DNA from: [Phormidium] sp. LEGE 05292
GTDB lineage: Bacteria; Cyanobacteriota; Cyanobacteriia; Cyanobacteriales; Aerosakkonemataceae
Direction of reading: 5' to 3'
DNA: 42,966 bases
NCBI RefSeq assembly: GCF_015207735.1
Contig: NZ_JADEWG010000049.1
Coordinates: 1 to 42,966, forward strand
How positions within the stretch are numbered: the first letter of the stretch is position 1; the number at the start of each line of letters is the position of its first letter. Below are positions 33,009 through 42,966 of this stretch, piece after piece. The notes beneath the pieces were generated by a model. The model saw only the letters and a list, made by a program, of their open reading frames with translations. It searched no databases and was not told the origin of the DNA. The position numbers and the translations under genes are program-made.

Positions 33009-36000
33009 ATGGGTAAAAAAATGAACAGAAAAACAAGTCAGAACAAATTGGTTTTTGCTTTTCTCAAGGGCGTTTCAGTATCGGGAATTATCCTTGGGGC
33101 GTTGTTATCGGAGTCGGTAATAGCCACTTCCAAAACCTCAGATATTGGGTTTCTTCTAGGCATATCTAATGACCAACCAACTGAACTCAAGAAACCCGTT
33201 TTCTTACCCCATCAAAACACGATCATCGCTCAAAACAGCAGCAACTCAGAAGCGGATAGACTGTTGCAAGAAGGCTTCCAACTATTTCAGCAAGGAACAG
33301 CAGAATCATTACGGGCAGGTTTGGAAAAGTGGGAAGCCGCCCGTCAACTCTATCGCGCTGCTGGGGATAAAGGAAAGGAAGCCTTAACGCTGCTGTTGAT
33401 CGGCAGAATTAATGACGACTTGGGAGAAAAGCAGCAAGCCCTAGACTACTACAACCAAGCTTTACCCTTAACACGGGCGGTGGGGGATCGAGGGGGGGAA
33501 GCCGCAACTCTCAGCAATATTGGCAGTGTGTACAACTCTCTGGGAGAAAAGCAGAGAGCTTTAGACTACTACAACCAAGCTTTACCTTTATTACGGGCGG
33601 TGGGGGATCGAGGGGGGGAAGCCACAACTCTCAACAATATTGGCAGTGTGTACAACTCTTTGGGAGAAAAGCAGAAAGCTTTAGACTACTACAACCAAGC
33701 TTTACCTCTATCACGGGCGGTGGGGGATCGAGGGACGGAGGCCAAAACTCTCAACAATATTGGCAATATGTACTACTCACTGGGAGAAAAGCAGCAAGCC
33801 CTAGACTACTACAACCAAGCTTTACCCCTATTCCGGGCGGTGGGGGATCGAGGGGGGGAAGCCGCAACTCTCAACAATATTGGCAGTGTGTACTACTCTT
33901 TGGGAGAAAAGCAGAGAGCTTTAGACTACTACAACCAAGCTTTACCTTTATTAAGGGCAGTGGGGGATCGAGGGGGGGAAGCCGCAACTCTCAACAACAT
34001 TGGCTTTGTATACGACTTACTGGGAGAAAAGCAGCAAGCCCTAGACTACTATAACCAAGCCTTACCCCTAAGAAGGGCGGTGGGCGATCGCGGGGGGGAA
34101 GCCACTACTCTCAACAATATTGGCAATGTATACGACTCACTGGGCGAAAAGCAGCAAGCCCTAGACTACTACAACCAAGCTTTACCCCTATTCCGGGCGG
34201 TGGGGGATCGAGGAGGGGAAGCCACTACTCTCAGCAATATTGGCACTGTGTACAACTCACTGGGAGAAAAGCAGAGAGCTTTAGACTACCTCAACCAAGC
34301 TTTATCTCTAAGACGGGCGGTGGGCGATCGCGGGGGGGAAGCCACTACTCTCAACAATATTGGCAATGTATACGACTCACTGGGAGAAAGGCAGCAAGCC
34401 CTAGACTACTACAACCAAGCCTTACCGATATCACGGGTGGTCGGGGATAGAGGGGTGGAAGCCACTACTCTCAGCAATATTGGCACTGTATACGACAACC
34501 TGGGAGAAAAGCAGAAAGCCCTAGACTACCTCAACCAAGCTTTATCTCTGAAACGGGCGATGGGGGATCGAGGGGGGGAAGCCACTACTCTCAACAATAT
34601 TGGCAATGTGTACTACTCTCTGGGAGAAAAGCAGAAAGCCCTACACTACTTAAACCAAGCCTTACCCAGATTACGGGCGGTGGGCGATCGCGGGGGGGTA
34701 GCCCTAAATCTCTATAATTTTGCCTACCTCAAACGCAGCCAAGGCAACCTCACCGAAGCCCTAACAGACATCGAAGCCGCCGTTACCATTGTCGAAGACC
34801 TCCGCACCAAAATCGGTTCTCAAGAACTTCGTCAATCCTACTTTGCCACCGTTCAGGATTATTACCAGTTCTACATCGACCTGTTAATGCAACTGCACCA
34901 ACAAAACCCCAACAAAGGATATGATGGTCAAGCATTGTACATTAGCGAACGCGCCCGTGCCCGAAGTCTCCTCGAACTCCTCACCGAAGCTACTGCTAAC
35001 ATTCGTCAAGGTGTTGACCCCAAACTGTTAGAACAAGAACGCAATTTACAACAACAACTCAACACCTTAGAAAATCGCAAATATCAACTACAAAGCGGTC
35101 AATATAGCGAACAAGAACTAAATGAAATTAAACAAAAAATCAATAATCTTCTCGAACAACTCAAACAACTAGAAGCCCAAATTCGCATCAATAGTCCCCG
35201 CTACGCTGACCTGAAATATCCCCAACCTTTAAATCTCCAACAAATTCAACAACAGGTACTCGATGACGATACTTTACTTTTACAATATTCCCTTGGTGAA
35301 GACCGCAGTTTTCTTTGGGCAGTCACCAAAAACAGCATTACCAGTTACGTACTTCCCAAACAAAGTGAAATCGAAGCTGCTGTAAAAACTTTCCGCGAAT
35401 CTGTCACTAAAAATAATACCGCAACTCTCGATACCGGACTGCCACTGAGTAAAATACTTCTCGCCCCTGTCGCCAATCAATTGGGTAATAAACGCTTACT
35501 AATTGTAGGAGATGGAGCATTACAATTTGTTCCCTTTGCGGCATTACCTCTCCCCAATTCTCCCACCAATCCGCTATTAGTCCAAAACGAAATTGTCACT
35601 CTTCCTTCTGCCTCAACTGTTGCCATTCAACGTCGCCAACTGCAAAATCGAACACCTGTCGCCAAAACTGTCGCCGTGATTGCCGATCCGGTTTTTAGTC
35701 CCAAAGATTCTCGGATTACAGGCAATTCACCCGCACCAACTAACAATACATTATCCGAGCTTAGTTTGAATCGCGCTGCTCGTAACTTAGGTTTAGGGGA
35801 AGATGGAGGTGGGAGAATTTTCGATCGTCTGAAATTTACTCGCACTGAAGCTGATAAAATTCTCGCCTTCGCCCCACAAGCGCAACGTCTGCAAGCTTTT
35901 GATTTTGATGCTTCTCGCCAAACAGCAACTAATCCTGATTTAGCCCAATATCAAATTATCCATTTTGCCACTCACGGTTTACTCGATCCCGTCAATCCTG

Positions 36001-36398
36001 AATTATCAGGAATTGTGCTGTCTCTTTATGATAAAAATGGCAAATCTGAAGATGGTTTTTTGCGCCTGCAAGATATCTTTAATTTGAATTTACCTGCGGA
36101 ATTAGTAGTTTTAAGTGCTTGCGAAACTGGATTGGGTGAAAATGTCAAAGGTGAAGGTTTGGTGGGCTTGACAAGAGGCTTTATGTATGCAGGTGCAAGG
36201 CGGGTGGTGGTGAGTTTGTGGAGTGTGAATGATGCGGCTACTTCGGAGTTAATGGCGAAATTTTATCAGAAGATTTTGCAAGGGAGGGAGAATCCGGTTC
36301 AGGCTTTGCGAGAGGCACAATTGGAAATGTGGAATTCTCAGGATAGGCGTTCTCCTTATTATTGGGCGGCTTTTACTGTGCAGGGGGATTGGCGGTAA
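33009..36398 (+). CDS. Secreted TPR-CHAT caspase-like protein
   Basis: About 1,129 residues. A signal peptide ([20 protein letters not shown]) points to export. Then come about twelve 40-residue tetratricopeptide repeats of the type [26 protein letters not shown], a coiled-coil segment rich in Gln and Glu (about 675-730), and a C-terminal CHAT domain, a caspase relative. The catalytic pair is His989 (FATHG) and Cys1038 (LSACETGLG). Such proteins are common in cyanobacteria and are thought to be proteases or scaffolds in stress or cell-death responses; targets are unknown. I prefer the ATG at 33009; a TTG at 32997 and an ATG at 33021 are alternatives. The eleven central repeats are nearly identical in DNA, suggesting recent expansion. 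Confidence 0.88.
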   Translation: MGKKMNRKTSQNKLVFAFLKGVSVSGIILGALLSESVIATSKTSDIGFLLGISNDQPTELKKPVFLPHQNTIIAQNSSNSEADRLLQEGFQLFQQGTAESLRAGLEKWEAARQLYRAAGDKGKEALTLLLIGRINDDLGEKQQALDYYNQALPLTRAVGDRGGEAATLSNIGSVYNSLGEKQRALDYYNQALPLLRAVGDRGGEATTLNNIGSVYNSLGEKQKALDYYNQALPLSRAVGDRGTEAKTLNNIGNMYYSLGEKQQALDYYNQALPLFRAVGDRGGEAATLNNIGSVYYSLGEKQRALDYYNQALPLLRAVGDRGGEAATLNNIGFVYDLLGEKQQALDYYNQALPLRRAVGDRGGEATTLNNIGNVYDSLGEKQQALDYYNQALPLFRAVGDRGGEATTLSNIGTVYNSLGEKQRALDYLNQALSLRRAVGDRGGEATTLNNIGNVYDSLGERQQALDYYNQALPISRVVGDRGVEATTLSNIGTVYDNLGEKQKALDYLNQALSLKRAMGDRGGEATTLNNIGNVYYSLGEKQKALHYLNQALPRLRAVGDRGGVALNLYNFAYLKRSQGNLTEALTDIEAAVTIVEDLRTKIGSQELRQSYFATVQDYYQFYIDLLMQLHQQNPNKGYDGQALYISERARARSLLELLTEATANIRQGVDPKLLEQERNLQQQLNTLENRKYQLQSGQYSEQELNEIKQKINNLLEQLKQLEAQIRINSPRYADLKYPQPLNLQQIQQQVLDDDTLLLQYSLGEDRSFLWAVTKNSITSYVLPKQSEIEAAVKTFRESVTKNNTATLDTGLPLSKILLAPVANQLGNKRLLIVGDGALQFVPFAALPLPNSPTNPLLVQNEIVTLPSASTVAIQRRQLQNRTPVAKTVAVIADPVFSPKDSRITGNSPAPTNNTLSELSLNRAARNLGLGEDGGGRIFDRLKFTRTEADKILAFAPQAQRLQAFDFDASRQTATNPDLAQYQIIHFATHGLLDPVNPELSGIVLSLYDKNGKSEDGFLRLQDIFNLNLPAELVVLSACETGLGENVKGEGLVGLTRGFMYAGARRVVVSLWSVNDAATSELMAKFYQKILQGRENPVQALREAQLEMWNSQDRRSPYYWAAFTVQGDWR
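33421..34740 (+). repeat. Eleven exact-length 120-bp tandem repeats
   Basis: Within the TPR-CHAT gene, units beginning TGGGAGAAAAGCAG recur at every 120 bases from 33421 to 34621 with no length change. Each encodes one 40-residue TPR. Most differ at only a few positions, mainly around the 3rd helix residues; the last unit diverges near its end. Confidence 0.95.
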
Positions 36399-36418
36399 TA
36401 AATACTTGGTAAATTAGT

Positions 36419-36568
36419 GTAGGGGCGTTCGCGTAGCGTGCCCCTACGATATTTCGATATTTCGATATTTCGATATACAGCGATTTGCGCTGTTATGAGG
36501 TACACCTAATATAGTGGTAATGGCTGTAAGGAATAACTTTGGTAATTGCTGAATGTACCTCATAACAG
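36419..36568. repeat. Palindrome and inverted-repeat cluster beside dnaA
   Basis: GTAGGGGCG ... CGCCCCTAC-type palindrome at 36419-36447 (read as AGGGGCGTTCGCGTAGCG), then a fourfold CGATATTT tandem repeat (about 36447-36475), then perfect 15-bp inverted arms CTGTTATGAGGTACA (36490-36504) and TGTACCTCATAACAG (36554-36568). It lies between the CHAT gene and the end of dnaA, a possible border of the inserted block. Confidence 0.75.
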
Positions 36569-36586
36569 AGGGAACTGCTGTAAGTT

Positions 36587-37957
36587 TTATCCGCGACTTG
36601 CTAAGTTAATGCGATCGCTCAACTGCCGCAAACTCTGTGCCATACTCGGATCGCTATCTCGCAACTGAGCAATTTTGTCACAACTATACATCACAGTTGT
36701 ATGATCTTTGCCTCCAAATTCTTCACCAATTCGCGGTAAACTCAATTCAGTATGTTGACGCATCAAATACATTCCAATTTGTCTTGCTACACTAATTTCC
36801 CTTCTGCGAGAATTACCTTTTAAATCATCAATAGGCACATTAAAAGCATCAGCAATTACAAGTAAAACTGCTTCTGGAGTTACCATTACTTTCTCAGTTG
36901 GTGGATTTAAAATCGGCGCAATATTTTCCACCGTCATCGGTAATCCAGAAATTGACATATAAGCCACAGCCCGAATTAATGCACCCTCTAATTCCCGGAT
37001 ATTAGAAGTATAATTAGTAGCAATATATTCAATTACCTGACGAGGCAATCGCATATTTTCATATTCGGCTTTCTTTTGCAAAATTGCCATTCTCGTTTCT
37101 AAATCCGGGGGTTGAATATCAGCAATTAAGCCCATAGAAAAGCGGGAACAAAGCCTTTCTTGTAAACGAGGGATTTGATTTGGGGGCCGATCGGACGCTA
37201 GAACCACTTGTTTCCCAGCTTCGTGTAAAGTATTAAAAGTATGAAAAAACTCTTCTTGGGTATATTCCTTACCTTCAATAAATTGAATATCATCGACTAA
37301 AATTACATCAGCCGCCCGATAATGTTCCCGAAAACTCTGCATACTATCCTTACGAATTGCCGCAATTAAATCATTAGTAAATTGCTCAGTAGAAACATAA
37401 AATATTTTAGAATCAGGGGCAATTTCTAAACGGTAATGACCGATCGCTTGCATTAAATGAGTTTTTCCTAAACCAACTCCACCACAGAGAAACAAAGGAT
37501 TAAACTCTCTTCCGGGAGATTCCGCCACTGCTAAAGATGCAGCGTGAGCCATGCGATTATTTGGCCCAACTACGAATCGGGAAAAAACGTGCTTAGGATT
37601 GAGAGTGTTTGGTTTTGGTCGATGTCTCTCTAGATTTTCGGAAGTTTTAGCCTCGTCTGGTAGAGGCCAAAAAATTTGTGTGTCAGCATTAATAGAAGTT
37701 TCCTCACCTTGGTCAACAGTGAAGTAAATTTCTACTCGATGACCTAAAATGTCTTGTACCACATCTGCGATCGTCTTGATATAGTACTTCTGAAGCCAAT
37801 TTCGCGCAAATGGATTAGGTGTCCGAATCACCAAACAATTATTTTCCAGCTGTTCAGGCGATGCGGTTTTAATCCAAGTTTCAAAAGTGGGGCGGCTTAA
37901 TTGTACCTGCAACCGTTCCAATACTTGACTCCAGAGACTCTCAAGACCAACGTCCAC
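36587..37957 (-). CDS. dnaA: Chromosomal replication initiator DnaA
   Basis: A 456-residue initiator that binds DnaA boxes, oligomerises with ATP and opens the origin. Domain I begins [24 protein letters not shown]; the AAA+ domain has Walker A GGVGLGKT (159-166) and Walker B ILVDDIQF; the C-terminal domain IV has the signature [15 protein letters not shown]. Length and order are normal. It is on the same strand as dnaN but separated from it by about 6 kb containing the origin and the caspase/toxin/CHAT block. No perfect DnaA box is seen in its own promoter region. Confidence 0.97.
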   Translation of the reverse strand: MDVGLESLWSQVLERLQVQLSRPTFETWIKTASPEQLENNCLVIRTPNPFARNWLQKYYIKTIADVVQDILGHRVEIYFTVDQGEETSINADTQIFWPLPDEAKTSENLERHRPKPNTLNPKHVFSRFVVGPNNRMAHAASLAVAESPGREFNPLFLCGGVGLGKTHLMQAIGHYRLEIAPDSKIFYVSTEQFTNDLIAAIRKDSMQSFREHYRAADVILVDDIQFIEGKEYTQEEFFHTFNTLHEAGKQVVLASDRPPNQIPRLQERLCSRFSMGLIADIQPPDLETRMAILQKKAEYENMRLPRQVIEYIATNYTSNIRELEGALIRAVAYMSISGLPMTVENIAPILNPPTEKVMVTPEAVLLVIADAFNVPIDDLKGNSRRREISVARQIGMYLMRQHTELSLPRIGEEFGGKDHTTVMYSCDKIAQLRDSDPSMAQSLRQLSDRINLASRG

Positions 37958-38093
37958 AAGCTTTTCCCCTAGTGCTAACAGGCAAAACTCAATTATGTCA
38001 TCAGCTTAGCAACTCTACAGTCAGAGATCTAAACTAAGCAAGGTTAATCGTGTTCGTGCAGTATAAGAATTAGATGCTTGATTTACTAAAACC

Positions 38094-39299
38094 ATGACCT
38101 TGGCCAATTTTTCGGGAAAAAAACCAACTATTCATCGGGTGTTGCTAGTCTTAGTGGCAGGAATAGCATTTTTCACAGGCTGTTCTCAGCCTTCTGCTAA
38201 AAAGAGTGAAAGTGATTCATCAAACAATGAAATTCAAAATACTCCCATTCCTGTTTCCCAAACGAGTCCCCGAACTTCTAATTTTGTGGTAGAAGCGGTG
38301 GAAAAAGTTGGCCCAGCAGTGGTCAGAATTGACTCTTCCCGCAATATCAAGACAGATATAACCGAGGGATATGGCGATCCATTTTCTCGCCGCTTTTTTG
38401 GTGCTCCTCCACCTTCTCAGAGAGTGCAACGGGGAACGGGATCGGGTTTTTTGATTAATGCTGAAGGACAAGTTCTCACAAATGCTCATGTGATTGATGG
38501 TGCGGATACAGTTAAGGTAACGCTTAGTGATGGTCGTAGTTTTTCAGGTAAAGTTTTAGGTGAAGACAAAGTAACTGATATTGCAGTGGTAAAAATTAAT
38601 GCTAATAATTTGCCTACGGTTGCTATAGGTAATTCGGAACGGTTACAACCAGGAGAATGGGCGATCGCAATTGGTAATCCCCTTGGTTTAGATAAAACTG
38701 TTACTGTGGGTGTAATTAGCGCCACTGAAAGAAGCAGTTCCCAAGTCGGTGTTCCCGACAAACGCATTGGTTTTATTCAAACAGATGCTGCCATTAATCC
38801 TGGTAATTCGGGAGGGCCTTTGTTAAACTCTCGTGGTGAGGTAGTTGGGATTAATACAGCAATTATTGGTGGTGCTCAAGGTCTAGGTTTTGCCATTCCA
38901 ATTAATCGAGCCCAACAAATTGCCCAACAATTAATATCCAAAGGGAAAGTTGAACATCCTTTCATCGGCGTGCAAATGGTAGATTTAACTCCCGAAGTTA
39001 AAGAAAGGTTGAAAGCTGCTAGCGATGGCAAAATTAATATTACTGCTAATCGAGGAGTTTTAGTTATTCGGACTGTACGTAATTCTCCCGCAGCTAGCGC
39101 AGGAATCAAGCCCGGAGATATAATTCAAAAAGTTGGCGATCGTACTGTCACCAAATCCGACCAAGTACAGGAAGAAATCGAGAAATATAAGGTTGGCGAT
39201 CGTTTACCAATCCAACTCCAACGCGATAACCAAACTCAGAATTTACAAGTTCAGCTTGGCACTCTTCCTACTGCCACAACAATGGATGAGGAACCTTAA
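38094..39299 (+). CDS. Deg/HtrA serine protease with lipobox
   Basis: A 401-residue envelope protease of the Deg/HtrA family, with quality-control roles for periplasmic or thylakoid-lumen proteins. The N-terminus has a membrane signal ending in a lipobox-like FFTGC with Cys30, so it may be a lipoprotein. The catalytic triad is His132 (TNAHVID), Asp162 (VTDIAVVK) and Ser239 (NPGNSGGPL). One PDZ domain follows (about 285-385, with AGIKPGDIIQKVGD). This matches the cyanobacterial HhoA/HhoB/HtrA group; which of the three cannot be decided. It is divergent from dnaA with 136 bases between. Confidence 0.95.
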   Translation: MTLANFSGKKPTIHRVLLVLVAGIAFFTGCSQPSAKKSESDSSNNEIQNTPIPVSQTSPRTSNFVVEAVEKVGPAVVRIDSSRNIKTDITEGYGDPFSRRFFGAPPPSQRVQRGTGSGFLINAEGQVLTNAHVIDGADTVKVTLSDGRSFSGKVLGEDKVTDIAVVKINANNLPTVAIGNSERLQPGEWAIAIGNPLGLDKTVTVGVISATERSSSQVGVPDKRIGFIQTDAAINPGNSGGPLLNSRGEVVGINTAIIGGAQGLGFAIPINRAQQIAQQLISKGKVEHPFIGVQMVDLTPEVKERLKAASDGKINITANRGVLVIRTVRNSPAASAGIKPGDIIQKVGDRTVTKSDQVQEEIEKYKVGDRLPIQLQRDNQTQNLQVQLGTLPTATTMDEEP

Positions 39300-39327
39300 A
39301 CTAATAGTTAGTTACTATATTAATTAT

Positions 39328-39436
39328 AAGTTGCTAGTTATACGTTTAGACGTTTTTGCTCTCCCGAAATCTTTCCTAAAAAGGGGAAATTGGGGGTTAT
39401 GGGTAATTAACCGACAATCTATATAGCTAGCAACTT
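39328..39436. repeat. TIR element, copy C
   Basis: A 109-bp element with ends AAGTTGCTAGTTA and TAGCTAGCAACTT (12 of 13 pair), between the htrA-like gene and def. The centre (CTTTCCTAAAAAGGGGAAA) is a decayed version of the CCCCCTT/AAGGGGG hairpin of copies A and B. Confidence 0.65.
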
Positions 39437-39480
39437 GAGTTATCAGTTGCAGTTTTCTTAATCCCAAATGTTGAATCACC

Positions 39481-40005
39481 ATGTTTGAAATTTTACAAAT
39501 CTCCCAACTTGGTAATCCTATCTTACGTCAACAAGCACAGACGATTCATGATGTTCATGATGAACGAATTCAAAAACTAATTGATGATTTAATTAATACT
39601 GCCGTATCTGCAAATGGCGTTGGGATAGCTGCACCCCAAGTAGCAGAATCATATCGTCTATTTATTGTTGCGTCTCGTCCCACTCTCAGGTATCCCAACG
39701 CTCCCTCAATGCCTCCAACAGCAATGATTAATCCTCGTATTGTCGGACATTCAACAGAAGTAGTGAAAGATTGGGAAGGTTGTTTGAGTGTTCCGGGAAT
39801 TCGCGGTTTAATCCCTAGATATCAAGCAATTGAAGTTGAATACACTACTAGAGATGGCAAGTTAGAAAAACAAGAATTAACCGATTTTGTCGCCAGAATT
39901 TTCCAGCATGAATACGATCATCTCGACGGTATGGTATTTTTAGATCGCCTAGAAACCACCAAAGATATTATCACCGAACAAGAATACCAAAAAATCATTT
40001 TCTAA
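39481..40005 (+). CDS. def: Peptide deformylase
   Basis: A 174-residue metalloenzyme that removes the formyl group from the N-terminal Met of new proteins. All three motifs are intact: GVGIAAPQV (46-54), EGCLS (99-103) with metal ligand Cys101, and QHEYDHLDG (142-150) with ligands His143 and His147 and catalytic Glu144. It is cytoplasmic and of normal length. No partner such as fmt is adjacent. Confidence 0.96.
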   Translation: MFEILQISQLGNPILRQQAQTIHDVHDERIQKLIDDLINTAVSANGVGIAAPQVAESYRLFIVASRPTLRYPNAPSMPPTAMINPRIVGHSTEVVKDWEGCLSVPGIRGLIPRYQAIEVEYTTRDGKLEKQELTDFVARIFQHEYDHLDGMVFLDRLETTKDIITEQEYQKIIF

Positions 40006-40008
40006 AAT

Positions 40009-40076
40009 AGGTTCGTTGTAACGACTTCAGTCGTCCCGTTCTTCAAGAGGAACACTGAAGTGTTCACAACGAACCT
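40009..40076. terminator. Branched inverted repeat between def and argS
   Basis: An outer 11-bp stem AGGTTCGTTGT/ACAACGAACCT encloses small hairpins ACGAC-TTCA-GTCGT, GTTC-TTCAAGAG-GAAC and AACAC-TGAA-GTGTT, forming a branched structure. It fills the gap between convergent genes and may end both transcripts; similar ACTTCAGTCGT repeats occur across cyanobacterial genomes. Confidence 0.5.
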
Positions 40077-40082
40077 CATGAT

Positions 40083-41840
40083 TTACATCCTTTCCAATAC
40101 TTGAATTCCTAATAAAGATAATCCCAGCTTAAGAGTTCTAGCAGTAATATCGCAAAGAATTAACCGCGAACTTCTTTGCGGTTCTTCTGCTTTCAATACC
40201 GCACATTCTTCATAAAACTTGTTAAACTTCTTGCTCAGTTCATACAAGTACTCACAAAGACGATTAGGTAACAAATCTTCCTCAATATTTTTCAGGACTT
40301 CGCTAAGTTGTAGCAAATGTTTTGCTAACACCAATTCTTCCTCTTCTTGCAATAAGACTTTAGCATCTTTTTGTAATCGCTCAAAGTCTATATTACCCTT
40401 ACGTCCAATGCTACGAATCCGCGCATAAGCATAAAGTAAATAAGGTGCGGTATTCCCTTGCAGAGAAAGCATTTTATCGAAGCTGAAGACATAATTGCTA
40501 TTACGATTTTGGCTTAAGTCTGCATATTTAACTGCACTAATACCAATTACTCGAGCAACATTAGCAATAAACTCTTCAGATTCTTGGCGATTATCATTTT
40601 GTAGTCTAGCTTCTAAATCGGCACGGGCGCGATCGATCGCTTCGTCCAATAACTCTTTTAACCGTACCGTTTCCCCGGAACGGGTTTTTAACTTCTTGTT
40701 ATCTTCACCCAGTACCAAACCAAAAGAAACATGAACTAATTCTACAGCATCAGGAATCCAACCAGCCCGTTTTGCTACTTGGAAAAACTGTGCAAAATGA
40801 TTCGCCTGCCCTGCATCAGTAACATAAATAATTCTCTCTGCATGATCTTGAAAAATCCGATAACGTAATGCAGCTAAATCCGTAGTTGCATAGTTATAAC
40901 CACCATCAGATTTTTGCACAATCAAAGGCAAAGGTTGACCTTCTTTGTTACTAAATCCTTCAAGGAAAACGCATTTCGCACCAGCATCTTCTTCTAGTAA
41001 TCCTGTTTTAGCTAAATCTTCGACAACATCTGGCAACAAAGGATTATAAAAAGATTCACCCCTTTCAGTTAAATTGACATCTAACCAATCATAAATTAAT
41101 TGAAATTCCCGTCGTGACTGTTCGCAAAGTAACTGCCATGCCCGACGCGAATCTTCCGCACCAGACTGTAGTTTGACAACCTCTTTCCTTGCCGTTTCTT
41201 GGAAAGTTTCATCTTCATCAAACCGCTTTTTAGCTTGCTTGTAAAAGGTAACTAAATCACCTAAATCAACGGCATTAGCGGTAGTCAAAGCTTCTGGGCA
41301 AACCTCTCTCAAATAAGCAATCAACATTCCAAATTGAGTTCCCCAGTCTCCCACATGATTCAGTCTGAGAACATCTTCTCCTTGAAATTCTAAAATTCGG
41401 GCAATACAATCACCAATAATTGTTGAACGTAAATGTCCAACGTGCATTTCCTTAGCAATGTTAGGGCTAGAAAAATCAACAATTACTCGTTGGATATTTT
41501 TAGTTGGTGAAATTCCTAAACGAGGATCTGTTTGAATAGCATTTACTTGCGCTTCTAAATATTCCGGTTTAATTGTTAAGTTAATAAAACCAGGCCCAGC
41601 TATTTTTGGAGTTAGGCAGATTTCTCCTATTTGCAGATGCTGAATTATTGTTTCTGCGATCGTTCTTGGTGCTTGTTTCAGTTGCTTGGAAAGCCCCAAT
41701 GCAGCATTAGATTGATAATCACCGAATTTAGGATTGCTAGCAGGTACTAACATCGGATCTACTTCAGCATAATCCGAGCCAAAAGCGGCAATCAAGGCTT
41801 GCTGAAATTTCGTTTTTAGTTCTTCAATAGTGGAATTCAT
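40083..41840 (-). CDS. argS: Arginyl-tRNA synthetase
   Basis: A 585-residue class I synthetase that charges tRNA-Arg. The HIGH-type motif is HVGH (133-136) in [21 protein letters not shown]-like context (read in two parts). The N-terminal ArgRS-specific domain (residues 1-100, with [14 protein letters not shown]) and the C-terminal anticodon-binding DALR domain (ending [16 protein letters not shown]) are present. The KMSK region reads [10 protein letters not shown], a known variation in ArgRS. It lies 35 bases downstream of nadC on the same strand, so they are probably co-transcribed. Confidence 0.97.
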   Translation of the reverse strand: MNSTIEELKTKFQQALIAAFGSDYAEVDPMLVPASNPKFGDYQSNAALGLSKQLKQAPRTIAETIIQHLQIGEICLTPKIAGPGFINLTIKPEYLEAQVNAIQTDPRLGISPTKNIQRVIVDFSSPNIAKEMHVGHLRSTIIGDCIARILEFQGEDVLRLNHVGDWGTQFGMLIAYLREVCPEALTTANAVDLGDLVTFYKQAKKRFDEDETFQETARKEVVKLQSGAEDSRRAWQLLCEQSRREFQLIYDWLDVNLTERGESFYNPLLPDVVEDLAKTGLLEEDAGAKCVFLEGFSNKEGQPLPLIVQKSDGGYNYATTDLAALRYRIFQDHAERIIYVTDAGQANHFAQFFQVAKRAGWIPDAVELVHVSFGLVLGEDNKKLKTRSGETVRLKELLDEAIDRARADLEARLQNDNRQESEEFIANVARVIGISAVKYADLSQNRNSNYVFSFDKMLSLQGNTAPYLLYAYARIRSIGRKGNIDFERLQKDAKVLLQEEEELVLAKHLLQLSEVLKNIEEDLLPNRLCEYLYELSKKFNKFYEECAVLKAEEPQRSSRLILCDITARTLKLGLSLLGIQVLERM

Positions 41841-41875
41841 GGGAATCTTTGCTTACAAACTAAGCAGGTGATCTT

Positions 41876-42757
41876 TTAATTCATGGTATTCATATCCAGC
41901 TTCATACTCACATCTAACCAAGTAGAACGAGTAATAGGTGCGCTGGTGGAGATATAGTCTATCCCAGTTTCGGCTATTGCACGAATATTCTCCAAAGTAA
42001 TGTTGCCTGATGCTTCAATTTTGATCCGATTACTACACTGACGGATAATCTCTACCGCTTGGTACATAATTTCTAGTGGCATATTATCTAACATGATAAT
42101 ATCCGCACCATGTTCTAGAGCTTCTTTGATTTGATTAATGTTTTCAGTTTCTACTTCGATTGTTAGCGGAAACGGCATTTGAGCGCGAATCCTAGCGATC
42201 GCATTTCCAATTCCACCAGCCGCCTGAATATGATTATCCTTGATCATCACCGCATCATCCAAACCCATGCGATGATTCACAGCGCCTCCTACTTGCGAAG
42301 CATACTTTTCCAATAATCTCAAACCAGGTCTAGTTTTGCGAGTATCCACCAATTTTACGGGTAAATCAGCAATTTTATCAGCATATTGCCGAGTCAGACT
42401 CGCAATCCCACTCAAGTGCATCACTATATTTAACGCTACCCGTTCTCCCATTAATAACGCATCCGCAGGGCCATGTATTCGCGCAATTACATCCCTTTTC
42501 TCGCACCAAGTTCCCTCAGCAACGATCGGCACAAAGCGAACTTGCTGACTCATCAACTGAAATACCCTAGCTGCGATAGGTAAACCTGCAATAATCCCTA
42601 CTTCTTTAGCAATCCACTCTGCCCTTCCCACTCGCACCTGTCCTGATAATAGACTCTGCGTAGTGCGATCGCCCCGCCCCAAATCCTCCAACAACCAATT
42701 CTGTAGGATAGAATCCAAAACCAACCAAGATGGCAAAACAGGAGTTCCACTAACCAC
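41876..42757 (-). CDS. nadC: Quinolinate phosphoribosyltransferase (decarboxylating)
   Basis: A 293-residue NAD-synthesis enzyme: quinolinate + PRPP to nicotinate mononucleotide + CO2. Family motifs visible are LEEDLGRGDRTT-like LLEDLGRGDRTTQSL near residue 22, the substrate-binding KTRPGLRLLEKYA (about 141-153), NHRMGL and the C-terminal ASGNITLENIRA with STSAPITRS. The start is a GTG preceded by GGAAAAA. It appears to lead the nadC-argS unit. Immediately upstream on the other strand is a strong outward promoter. Confidence 0.96.
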   Translation of the reverse strand: MVSGTPVLPSWLVLDSILQNWLLEDLGRGDRTTQSLLSGQVRVGRAEWIAKEVGIIAGLPIAARVFQLMSQQVRFVPIVAEGTWCEKRDVIARIHGPADALLMGERVALNIVMHLSGIASLTRQYADKIADLPVKLVDTRKTRPGLRLLEKYASQVGGAVNHRMGLDDAVMIKDNHIQAAGGIGNAIARIRAQMPFPLTIEVETENINQIKEALEHGADIIMLDNMPLEIMYQAVEIIRQCSNRIKIEASGNITLENIRAIAETGIDYISTSAPITRSTWLDVSMKLDMNTMN

Positions 42758-42863
42758 TGAAATTTTTTCCTTATGTAACTTTGAGCCTTCTGGAGATAAC
42801 TTAACTCAAAACCCTCTCTAAAAGAGCGTTCTAACCTTACCAAAATTTTTTTTGCCGAAAAGC

Positions 42864-42892
42864 TTGACAAAGCGTATTAGGGTTGATAGATT
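42864..42892 (+). promoter_or_regulatory. Consensus sigma-70 promoter, probably for a stable RNA
   Basis: TTGACA (42864-42869), 17 bases, then TAGATT (42887-42892), preceded by TG. This is the best promoter in the window. The 70 bases that follow contain no start codon with a ribosome-binding site and include GAACCTAGAAAAAAGTATAG, similar to leader sequence upstream of cyanobacterial 16S rRNA. The transcript leaves the window, so its identity is open. Confidence 0.6.
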
Positions 42893-42966
42893 AGTAAAGC
42901 GGTCGAGAGGAAGCCGAGCGAAAGTGAAGCACTCAAGACGCGCCCGAACCTAGAAAAAAGTATAGT

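Noticed and set aside
33009-36398. TPR-CHAT protein as a Craspase (type III-E CRISPR) partner of the nearby array
   Set aside because: No gRAMP/Cas7-11 or other cas gene is present, the genes are 13 kb apart, and this protein has a signal peptide. Secreted TPR-CHAT proteins are common in cyanobacteria.
42598-42870. 90-residue minus-strand frame overlapping the nadC start
   Set aside because: It is an alternative frame of nadC, whose own product matches the family from its first residues; the outward promoter also overlaps it.

Overview
The window is chromosomal DNA of a filamentous cyanobacterium. The evidence is the many GCGATCGC (HIP1) octamers, the short tandem GGGGACT/GGGGACAA-type repeats, a PEP-CTERM exoprotein, a two-gene partner-switch pair of cyanobacterial type, and an apparent fraC-fraD-fraE operon for cell-cell septal junctions, which unicellular species do not need. 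All product calls come from reading motifs; no database search was run.

Left part (1-14 kb): an FkbM-type methyltransferase, the fraCDE operon (minus strand), a tandem-duplicated CobO/BtuR-like P-loop protein, a PEP-CTERM/DUF4114 secreted protein, an Ap4A phosphorylase, an unknown 91-residue protein, a small heat-shock protein, a GAF-GAF-GGDEF-EAL c-di-GMP enzyme whose first GAF carries the Cys-His pair of bilin-binding domains, the GTPase Era, and a HATPase/STAS pair. The 646-base gap before hspA holds a 56-nt minus-strand element that looks like the two ends of a tmRNA joined with the whole mRNA-like body missing.

Middle (14-20 kb): a CRISPR array of 72 repeats (37 nt) and 71 spacers (33-43 nt), transcribed left to right, with a candidate leader promoter on the left and repeat decay on the right. 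No cas gene is present anywhere in the window. It is followed by a cupin/methyltransferase pair with a CRP/FNR-like palindrome upstream, an RNA m5C methyltransferase, a DUF2157/GDYXXLXY pair, and a SufR-like regulator.

Right part (25-43 kb): housekeeping genes sppA, fni (type 2 IPP isomerase), pyrR, dnaN, dnaA, a Deg/HtrA protease, def, argS and nadC. Five perfect DnaA boxes with an AT-rich flank lie directly upstream of dnaN and mark a likely oriC. Between this origin and dnaA sits a roughly 5-kb accessory block: a broken caspase-family gene, a Doc-type toxin-antitoxin pair, and a secreted TPR-CHAT protease with eleven exact 120-bp repeat units. The origin and the block are full of palindromes. 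A consensus sigma-70 promoter at the very right edge points out of the window, perhaps into a stable-RNA operon.
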